Below are positions 1 through 5,329 of a DNA stretch of 12,744 nt, in pieces. Origin of the DNA: Marinosulfonomonas sp. (GTDB lineage: Bacteria > Pseudomonadota > Alphaproteobacteria > Rhodobacterales > Rhodobacteraceae); NCBI GenBank assembly GCA_026989405.1, contig JALSJL010000370.1, forward strand, positions 1 to 12,744, in the 5' to 3' direction. The position numbers and the translations under genes are program-made. Position 1 is the first letter of the stretch, and every line of letters starts with the position of its first letter. The notes under the pieces are model-generated. The model saw only the letters and a program-made list of their open reading frames with translations, was not told where the DNA came from and did no database searches.

Positions 1-17
1 ATTGAACGAGGACGACC

Positions 18-1625
18 ATGGACGACTATCCCGAACCCCGATTTGAGCACCCCTATTATTTCCTTTGGCACCTTGTTGCGATGGGGGTGATCGAGGTTGA
101 CGAAAAAACCGGCATGCAGGGCGCCACCGGCGCCGAACCCGGTTGCCCGACGATCCGCTCAACCGTGTGGGACGATCTGACGGGCACCCCGTCAGACAGT
201 CCGAAAACCCGCATCGCAATGATCGACGTCGGCTGCAGCCGCAACCACCCGAACCTGCAGGGGCGGGTCAGCCACGAACTGTCGATCGACCTTGCCGCAC
301 ACCCTTTTGGTGCCAAACTTCTGCCTGTGGATGACGCCTCATCCCCTGCGCCATCGACGGCCTTTTTCGAAGACCTGCCAAACGGGGTGCCCATGCCTTC
401 GGATCTGGGCGCAAACGATCAGGCCTACCTGACCGAGTTTGTCGAAACGCTGGCCGAATCGCGGGGTATCGTGCGCCGGTTTGGCGATGTGGAGGAAAAG
501 TTCAGCTCGCACGGCACAGCCATCGCCGGGCTGCTTGTCGGCGCGCCGGCCACCGGCGAAACCCGGACAGACCAGATACTGCCGTATTTCGGGGTCGATC
601 CGTTTTCCGAACTGATTTCCATCAGAACATCGTTCGACAACGACCCGGCGCAAATGCTTGCCGCGCTGCTTTACGCCTGGATGCACAAGGCCGACGTAAT
701 CGTCCTGCCCCGCGGGTTGCCAGACCCCGAAAGACGCCGCATGAAGACCAAGATCGACATGCACAATTCGCTCGAATCCTGGAAAAGCTGCGAGCGAAAT
801 GACCTGCTGGTCAGGATCGAGACCCTTGAAGCGCTGGCCGGAAACCATGACCCGAACGCGCCCGACAACGGCAAGTCGAGCGAAATTCTGTGGCGGATCA
901 CAAAGCACCTTCTGATCGAGATCAGCAAGACCATCCCGGTGGTCTGTGCGGCGGGAAACGAGGGCGAAAGCCAGATGATCTATCCCGCCAGCCTTGCGCA
1001 TCGCGAAAACGGCATCATCGCCGTCGGGTCGGTCACAAGCGAGGGTCTTCGGTCCGGGTATTCAAACTATGGCGACGGGCTGACAGTGGTGGCCCCTTCC
1101 GACGACATGGAAGTGCACAACCGCTATCAGGTTCGCACGAACTGGAAAGAATACCAGGCCCGAAAAGACAGGTTTCCGATCCCCGACGCGGTGATGCGCC
1201 TGCCCCGCAGCCCGCTGTCGCTTTTGTCGACCGACCTGCCCGGAAGTTTCGGCTATGAGGGCGAAGACCTGGAAGGGTTCCGGTATCGGGACATGGACAG
1301 CAAGACCGCGCGCAACGGTTTTTATACGACATTTGGCGGAACAAGCGGGGCCTGCGCGCTGGTCGCGGGGGTCGTCGCACTGGTCCGGCGCGCCGAAATG
1401 GCCGGCCCGGCGCCGCACAGCCGGCGTGACGGGCCGGACATCAAGAAACTGCTGCAAGACAGCGCCCGCGACAAGGGGCCGGTGTTGCCCGGCGGCCCAC
1501 AGATGGTCGGCGACAAGATGAATGCCCCCGATGAAGATGCGCACCCGCTGACCTATTTCTTCGGTCACGGGTTGGTGGATGCCAGGGCCGCCGTTGCGGC
1601 CGCTCTGGCTCGGGCGCCGGCATAG
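18..1625 (+). CDS. S8 (subtilisin-like) serine peptidase with large insertions
   Basis: A 535-aa subtilase expected to hydrolyse peptide bonds with an Asp-His-Ser triad. The Asp is D70 in IDVG (DVG replaces the usual D-T/S-G), the His is H165 in SHGTAIAG, the oxyanion Asn is N314 in AAGNEG, and the Ser is S443 in GGTSGAC (instead of GTSMAxPH). About 95 residues separate Asp and His, and there are further insertions at about 233-295 and 363-437, so the protein is longer than a minimal subtilisin domain. No signal peptide, I9 propeptide or membrane segment is visible, which suggests a cytosolic protein or export by a non-Sec route. The start follows a GAGGA Shine-Dalgarno at 8-12. It precedes a second, quite different S8 gene by 247 bp on the same strand. 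Family assignment is firm; substrate is unknown, and a link to the downstream injection system is inference only. Confidence 0.93.
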   Translation: MDDYPEPRFEHPYYFLWHLVAMGVIEVDEKTGMQGATGAEPGCPTIRSTVWDDLTGTPSDSPKTRIAMIDVGCSRNHPNLQGRVSHELSIDLAAHPFGAKLLPVDDASSPAPSTAFFEDLPNGVPMPSDLGANDQAYLTEFVETLAESRGIVRRFGDVEEKFSSHGTAIAGLLVGAPATGETRTDQILPYFGVDPFSELISIRTSFDNDPAQMLAALLYAWMHKADVIVLPRGLPDPERRRMKTKIDMHNSLESWKSCERNDLLVRIETLEALAGNHDPNAPDNGKSSEILWRITKHLLIEISKTIPVVCAAGNEGESQMIYPASLAHRENGIIAVGSVTSEGLRSGYSNYGDGLTVVAPSDDMEVHNRYQVRTNWKEYQARKDRFPIPDAVMRLPRSPLSLLSTDLPGSFGYEGEDLEGFRYRDMDSKTARNGFYTTFGGTSGACALVAGVVALVRRAEMAGPAPHSRRDGPDIKKLLQDSARDKGPVLPGGPQMVGDKMNAPDEDAHPLTYFFGHGLVDARAAVAAALARAPA

Positions 1626-1872
1626 GCCCCCGAAAAACCTCGTTTGACAGGCGATTTGACAGAATATTCACGCCGGGTTGCCGCTAGGTTAACTGACCGT
1701 GGGTAAAGTTCACATGTGTTTCGGGTTTCGCTGATTAAGGCCAATTTTTTTTCAGTATCTGCCCTTTTTGACACCGGCCACCAAAGCGGCCCGGAACACA
1801 GCATTTCCGCCACGCGGCACCCTTTTCAATCTGCCGCCAAATTTTTTGAAACTCAAATTTTAGGAAGAGAAA
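1626..1872 (+). promoter_or_regulatory. intergenic leader of the second protease gene, candidate promoter region
   Basis: This 247-bp gap holds three TTGACA hexamers (1644-1649, 1656-1661, 1768-1773), but none has a convincing TATAAT-like partner at 16-18 bp, so no promoter is assigned. The 3' end is AT-rich compared with the flanking genes, with a direct repeat of CAAATTTT at 1838-1845 and 1854-1861 just ahead of the AGGA ribosome binding site (1862-1865). No clear terminator for the first protease is visible. Confidence 0.3.
1832..1849 (+). repeat. leader motif shared with the sheath leader (copy 1)
   Basis: TGCCGCCAAATTTTTTGA matches TGCCCCGAAATTTTTTGA at 5208-5225 in 16 of 18 positions, including an exact 11-mer AAATTTTTTGA. 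This copy lies a few tens of bases upstream of the second protease start. Function is unknown. The T-rich core raises the odds of a chance match. Confidence 0.35.
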
Positions 1873-3399
1873 ATGGCTACGAAACGTATTCCCAGAATCA
1901 TCCTGGTCGATGAAACCCAGTCCGCCAGTGACGTCGGCATTGAACAGGTCGCAAAAGTCCGGTCCGGCGTTCAGCCGATGGATGCCATCTCCGCGCTGCA
2001 AAGCGAGATCACGCCGGAACCCGACGCAGCCCTGACCGCCGACGAAATCGGTGCAGTGGTGGTCGAGCTTTCGGACAAGGAAGTCGCCGAACTGAAGAAA
2101 AAGCCCGGCATCGTTGCGGTCGAGGAAGATGAACTTGCCTATGCGCTGCAGGAAGACGATCTTGATGGCCCCGGCGACATCTATTCGGAAGACCCCGAAG
2201 CGACCGCCCAGATCGACGCCCTGCAAGCCGAGATCGAGGCCGCCGAAGAACCGCCGGCCGAAATGGTTGCAGCCGCCATGCAGAACGCCAGCATGAACGC
2301 GCCCGACATCGGCGAGGAAATCGACTTTGACGAAGCCGGCAACGCCTTTTCGCTGTCGGCCGAAGCCGATCCGATGGTGGTCTCGACCGCGGCAGCGGCG
2401 GGCATCCCCAGGCACAAGGTCGCGTCATTCATCCGCTGCATCATCAAATGCGCCCTGAATGAACTGACCTCGGCCAAATCCGCCGATGTCAGCGAAGAGC
2501 AGATCGCCGCCCTTCTGGCCGCCCACGGCGTCAGCGGCGACAGCGAAGGCGTGCAGGCGATCCGCGACTACATCACCTGCGGGCTGCGCATCATCTATGC
2601 AACCTATGCCTGGCGCTATTCGACCGGCGCCGGCGTGCGGGTGGCGGTCGTCGATACCGGCATCACGCCGCGCCACCCCGATCTGCGGGTCTACGGCGGG
2701 GCAAGTTTTGTGCCCGGCGTCGGCTCGTGGGCCGACGACCACGGCCACGGAACCCATGTCGCCGGCACCATAGCGGCCCGGCGCAACAACCGGGGCGTGG
2801 TTGGCGTGGCGCCGTTTGCCCGCCTTTACGGCGTCAAGGTTCTCAACAGTGCCGGAAGCGGGCGCACGAGTTCGATCATTGCCGGTCTGCTCTGGTGCGC
2901 GCGGATGCGCATGCATGTGGTGAACCTTTCCCTGGGCAGCCGCTTCAACCGGCACGATCCACGCCAGTACAGCCGGGCCTACGAACGCGCCGGAAGGCTG
3001 CTTCGGCGCCGCGGCATTCTTGCGGTGGCGGCGGCCGGCAACTCGAATGAGCCGGTCGGCAACCCTGCGCGCTGCCCGTCGTTCATGGCCGTTTCGGCCG
3101 TTGACTGCGCCCGCCGGCGCGCATCGTTCTCGTGCTTTGGCCCGCAGGTCGAGGTGGCCGCGCCCGGCGTCGGAACCTGGTCGACCTACCCGCGAACCGG
3201 CTACCGCAAACTCAGCGGCACCTCGATGGCCACGCCGCATGTGGCGGGCGTTGCAGCCCTGATCAAGCGGCGCCATCCTTCGTGGCCGGGCGATGCGCTT
3301 CGGGTGCGGATGTGGCGGACGGCCACCGACCTTGGTGTTGCCGGCCGGGACTACGCCTATGGCTTCGGCCTTGTGAATGCTTATCGCGCTGTTCGTTAG
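1873..3399 (+). CDS. S8 subtilisin-like peptidase with I9-like propeptide and long acidic linker
   Basis: A 508-aa subtilase. The catalytic domain spans about 240-508: D261 in VVDTGI, H292 in GHGTHVAG, oxyanion N390 in AAAGNS and S451 in SGTSMATPHVAG, all canonical. Residues about 58-90 (ending GIVAVEEDE) resemble the C-terminal half of an I9 propeptide, which normally chaperones folding and inhibits the enzyme until cleaved. Unusually, about 170 residues separate this from the catalytic Asp: a very acidic Glu/Asp/Ala-rich stretch (about 91-170), then a helical-looking segment (about 180-245) with C189, C193 and C236. Four more cysteines (342, 401, 412, 421) lie in the catalytic domain, hinting at disulfides and an oxidising destination, yet no classical signal peptide is seen at MATKRIPRIILV. 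The start has AGGA at 1862-1865, spacing 7. The gene ends before a strong hairpin terminator. Whether it is secreted, cargo of the neighbouring injection system, or internal is unknown. Confidence 0.95.
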   Translation: MATKRIPRIILVDETQSASDVGIEQVAKVRSGVQPMDAISALQSEITPEPDAALTADEIGAVVVELSDKEVAELKKKPGIVAVEEDELAYALQEDDLDGPGDIYSEDPEATAQIDALQAEIEAAEEPPAEMVAAAMQNASMNAPDIGEEIDFDEAGNAFSLSAEADPMVVSTAAAAGIPRHKVASFIRCIIKCALNELTSAKSADVSEEQIAALLAAHGVSGDSEGVQAIRDYITCGLRIIYATYAWRYSTGAGVRVAVVDTGITPRHPDLRVYGGASFVPGVGSWADDHGHGTHVAGTIAARRNNRGVVGVAPFARLYGVKVLNSAGSGRTSSIIAGLLWCARMRMHVVNLSLGSRFNRHDPRQYSRAYERAGRLLRRRGILAVAAAGNSNEPVGNPARCPSFMAVSAVDCARRRASFSCFGPQVEVAAPGVGTWSTYPRTGYRKLSGTSMATPHVAGVAALIKRRHPSWPGDALRVRMWRTATDLGVAGRDYAYGFGLVNAYRAVR

Positions 3400-3409
3400 C
3401 GTGGTGGCC

Positions 3410-3447
3410 GGGAATGGCGGTCCTCCCTCCGCCATTCCCTTTAATTT
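3410..3447 (+). terminator. Rho-independent-type terminator after the second protease
   Basis: A perfect 11-bp stem, GGGAATGGCGG (3410-3420) with CCGCCATTCCC (3429-3439), closes an 8-nt loop and is followed directly by TTTAATTT. It begins 11 bases after the protease stop codon. The T-tract is interrupted by AA, so termination may be incomplete, allowing some read-through into the small inhibitor-like gene. Confidence 0.8.
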
Positions 3448-3487
3448 CCGTTCGACAAGCCCCATGTCTGAATGCAGGAGTCGTTGA

Positions 3488-3820
3488 ATGGTTGTCTTGA
3501 TCAAACCCCTGATCTTGTCGATGGTCTTGTCGGCAGGATTGAACTGTGAATATGGAGCGCCCGCGATGGACAGCATTTCTGCCGAACTGCAAGAGGCTTT
3601 CAAGGCCGCGCCCGATACCCCGGTGGATGTTGTCATTACCTGCAGGAACATTTGCCGCCCGCTGATAAAAAAACTGGTGGATACAGGTGCCGAGGTCAAG
3701 GATTTCTGGCCCGAGCTGAACCTGATATCGGCCCGTCTGTCAGCCACCCAGGCGCAGGCGATTGCCACCGACAAAGATGTTGAAATGATAGAGCTGGACG
3801 CCGAAGCGCAGATCCAGTGA
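3488..3820 (+). CDS. stand-alone I9-like protease propeptide/inhibitor, possibly exported
   Basis: A 110-aa protein whose residues about 44-106 follow the peptidase inhibitor I9 (subtilisin propeptide) pattern: a strand (PVDVVITC), a helix (LIKKLVDTGAEV), a strand (LNLISARLS), a helix (ATQAQAIATD) and a last strand VEMIELDAEA. The tail aligns by pattern with the propeptide of the preceding peptidase (AVVVELSDKEVAEL...GIVAVEEDE). No peptidase domain follows, so it probably acts as a trans inhibitor or folding aid for an S8 enzyme. Residues 1-26 look like a Sec signal: K6, a hydrophobic core at 7-18, and an APA cleavage site before M27. The start has AGGAG at 3476-3480, spacing 7. An alternative start at 3566 (M27, GGAG at 3554-3557) would give an 84-aa cytosolic form; codons 1-26 are TTG-rich unlike the neighbours, so this remains open. 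It lies beyond a terminator and converges on the minus-strand gene 36 bp away. Confidence 0.75.
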   Translation: MVVLIKPLILSMVLSAGLNCEYGAPAMDSISAELQEAFKAAPDTPVDVVITCRNICRPLIKKLVDTGAEVKDFWPELNLISARLSATQAQAIATDKDVEMIELDAEAQIQ

Positions 3821-3856
3821 CCTTGTGACTTGCGCCAGATCGCCCGGCATCCCCGG

Positions 3857-4948
3857 TTACAGATCGGCCTTCCAGAAACGATAGCGCGACTGCCCCGTGA
3901 TCTCATGCGCCAACCCGCGACGCACCAGAAGATCAAGGTTGCGCTGAACCGCGGCGCGGCTGGCACCCGTCAGCTTTTCGGCCGCCGCAGCCGACAGGAC
4001 CGGCGCCCCGAGCAACGCATCGATCAGCCCGCGCGGCGTTCTGCCCGACAGATCGGAAATGCCCTCACATGCGCGTTGGTGCCAGTCGGTCAGCCGATCA
4101 AGTTCCAGCCGCGCGGCGCGGCAGGCGTTGGACACACCGCGATACCAAAGCGCCAGCTTCGCTTCCGGAGCGCCACCCGCCGTCAGGGCCTGCACCCCGG
4201 CTGACGCAAACGGCAGGAATGGCAACGCGCGATGGTTCAGCCCGCCAATACGCGCAGCAACCACGGCAGGTTCGATCATGCCCTCGAACCCCGACAACCC
4301 CAGCCCGCGCCAAAGGTGGAACCCGAACGCCGCCCGGCTGATCGGATGCAGATCGGCACCCTGAACGGCCATGCGCCAGGTGTCCGCCAGCGCATGAAAC
4401 TCTTGCCCGACCGGGCGCTTTCCCAGATCTCCCAAACCGTCATCTTCGACCCGCGCCCGACCCAGGAAGGCCTCGGGGTCATAGGGGTCGCGCGGGCCCA
4501 TCAGCCGACTGCAGGCCCATTCAGCCAGCGCCAGATCGCGGTGGTCTTCATCGGCCGCCGACAGCCGAAGCACAAGGTAAAGCGCGATGCGGTCGGGCGT
4601 CAGCCGCCGCCCTTCGGCCCAGCTCAGCCCCGCGACCTCGACCAGCGCCAGACGCCCCGCGATGCGTTCCGATTCGATCGCGGGGTCAACGTCTTCCACC
4701 ACCTGATCCAGCCGGGCCGCCTGCGCCGCCGCGTCAGCCAAGGCGCGCGCCAGGCCAGACTCGGCCTCTGTCCAGTCAGCCGCCCTTGAGACACGGCCGC
4801 GTGGGGCACGCGGCAACGGTGGCAGCGCGGGTTCATCTTCTTCAGGATCGGCCGGCAGGAACCAAAGGTCGCTTTCCTCGGTCTGGGTGTCATAGAGTGA
4901 TTCCGTGGCAACGTCCTGCGGGTCGGTATTTTTCCTGTCGGTCTCCAT
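3857..4948 (-). CDS. DUF1612/HTH_13-like DNA-binding protein, putative regulator
   Basis: A 363-aa protein read from METDRKNT. The N-terminus (about 1-50) is acidic and probably disordered. Residues about 55-300 are Ala/Leu-rich helices, including SRAAFGFHLWRGLGLSGFEGM. The C-terminal 60 residues form a winged-helix-like segment (TPRGLIDALLGAPVLSAAAAEKL, then a recognition-helix-like SRAAVQRNLDLLVRRGL and the ending RYRFWKADL). This layout resembles the rhizobial DUF1612/HTH_13 family (RHE_PE00001-like), recalled from memory, and suggests a transcription factor. The reading frame is open up to 5080, but M at 4948 is preferred because a perfect inverted repeat starts 4 bases upstream and would otherwise lie inside the gene. 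No Shine-Dalgarno precedes 4948, so the message may be leaderless; an in-frame ATG at 5002 with weak AGG is the alternative. It is divergent from the tail operon and a candidate regulator of it (inference). Confidence 0.75.
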   Translation of the reverse strand: METDRKNTDPQDVATESLYDTQTEESDLWFLPADPEEDEPALPPLPRAPRGRVSRAADWTEAESGLARALADAAAQAARLDQVVEDVDPAIESERIAGRLALVEVAGLSWAEGRRLTPDRIALYLVLRLSAADEDHRDLALAEWACSRLMGPRDPYDPEAFLGRARVEDDGLGDLGKRPVGQEFHALADTWRMAVQGADLHPISRAAFGFHLWRGLGLSGFEGMIEPAVVAARIGGLNHRALPFLPFASAGVQALTAGGAPEAKLALWYRGVSNACRAARLELDRLTDWHQRACEGISDLSGRTPRGLIDALLGAPVLSAAAAEKLTGASRAAVQRNLDLLVRRGLAHEITGQSRYRFWKADL

Positions 4949-4951
4949 AAC

Positions 4952-4975
4952 GCGCAAAATACACCATTTTTGCGC
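4952..4975. promoter_or_regulatory. candidate operator: perfect inverted repeat at the regulator start
   Basis: GCGCAAAA (4952-4959) and TTTTGCGC (4968-4975) are perfect reverse complements separated by 8 nt, a geometry typical of a dimeric HTH repressor site. On the minus strand the repeat contains TATTTT (complement of 4956-4961), a possible -10 element that would place the transcript start at about the ATG at 4948. Binding here would block the regulator's own transcription, so autorepression is the simplest reading (inference). Confidence 0.6.
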
Positions 4976-4984
4976 AGACTGAAA

Positions 4985-5046
4985 TCGCCGGTTTCCCGGC
5001 ATCAATGCCTGGGGACGTTGCGGGCCCATAGGCGGAAAACCGGCGA
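4985..5046. repeat. long-range inverted repeat with nested palindrome
   Basis: TCGCCGGTTT (4985-4994) and AAACCGGCGA (5037-5046) are perfect 10-bp reverse complements 42 nt apart. Inside lies GGCAT-CA-ATGCC (4998-5009). This may be a second pair of protein-binding half-sites or an RNA structure in a minus-strand leader. No T-run follows on either strand, so it is not an obvious terminator. Confidence 0.4.
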
Positions 5047-5207
5047 AACTCCATGCAATCGATTGTTTCTCTTGCAGCAATTATCCGGCATGTTAAGGTC
5101 ACATTAGTGAACGAGGGCATTTTGAGTCGTTGAGGTTCGAGACTTTTTATTCGAGCCGGGCAGCAAGCGGATTATCAACTGGGGGCGTCTATTTTCCGCC
5201 CACCTAT

Positions 5208-5225
5208 TGCCCCGAAATTTTTTGA
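5208..5225 (+). repeat. leader motif shared with the second protease leader (copy 2)
   Basis: This copy matches 1832-1849 in 16 of 18 positions and lies directly upstream of the UUCG hairpin in the sheath leader. The exact shared core is AAATTTTTTGA. Role unknown. Confidence 0.35.
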
Positions 5226-5228
5226 CCG

Positions 5229-5253
5229 GCGTGCTTCGGTGCGCGACTTTTTT
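5229..5253 (+). terminator. UUCG-capped hairpin plus T6 in the tail-operon leader (possible attenuator)
   Basis: GCGTGC (5229-5234) pairs with GTGCGC (5239-5244) through four Watson-Crick and two G-U pairs, closed by a C(UUCG)G tetraloop; after GAC comes TTTTTT (5248-5253). It sits 77 bases before the sheath start, on the sense strand of the operon. It could be an intrinsic terminator isolating the operon from upstream transcription, or an attenuator. The short stem and 3-nt gap before the T-run weaken it. Confidence 0.4.
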
Positions 5254-5316
5254 GTATCTGATTCCGTCGGTCCAATTGGATTTGCCCTGCGTCGCGCGCG
5301 CGCAGGCTGCGACTAC

Positions 5317-5322
5317 GGAAGG
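5317..5322 (+). promoter_or_regulatory. ribosome binding site that fixes the sheath start at 5330
   Basis: GGAAGG lies 7 bases before the ATG at 5330. The resulting N-terminus MLDTPGVYIREI is the typical contractile-sheath beginning, so upstream in-frame starts are unlikely. Confidence 0.75.
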
Positions 5323-5329
5323 TTATCCC

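Larger units (their letters stand above)
4949..5329. other. divergent intergenic regulatory region between regulator and tail operon
   Basis: These 381 bases carry no convincing gene. They hold, from left to right: an 8-bp-arm inverted repeat (4952-4975); a 10-bp-arm inverted repeat enclosing a small GGCAT-CA-ATGCC palindrome (4985-5046); an imperfect GGTCAC-ATTA-GTGAAC repeat (5097-5112); a GGTTCGA/TCGAGCC hairpin with one wobble pair (5134-5157); a GGGCG/CGCCC hairpin (5183-5201); and a UUCG-loop hairpin with T6 (5229-5253). Promoters for both directions must lie here, but no -35/-10 pair for the + strand is convincing. An open frame running into the sheath from 5207 is discounted. Confidence 0.7.

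Noticed and set aside
1644..1773. Three TTGACA hexamers as definite sigma-70 promoters
   Set aside because: None has a reasonable -10 at 16-18 bp; kept only as a weak regulatory note.
3821..3856. Bidirectional terminator between the convergent inhibitor and regulator genes
   Set aside because: Only a 4-bp CCGG self-complementarity was seen nearby, with no T-runs.
2425..3966. Long minus-strand open frame (513 codons) opposite the second protease
   Set aside because: It is antisense to a gene with a complete catalytic motif set, has low-complexity Arg/Ala/Gly composition and no recognisable domain; such frames are expected in GC-rich DNA.
4949..5080. 44-residue N-terminal extension of the DUF1612/HTH_13-like protein
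   Set aside because: It would place a perfect inverted repeat inside the coding sequence and has no family-like character; the ATG at 5002 with a weak AGG is only a secondary possibility.
5207..5329. Upstream in-frame extension of the sheath gene with a hydrophobic, signal-like N-terminus
   Set aside because: The ATG at 5330 has a good GGAAGG site and yields the standard sheath N-terminus; the extension would read through the UUCG hairpin and T-run, and sheath proteins are assembled in the cytosol.
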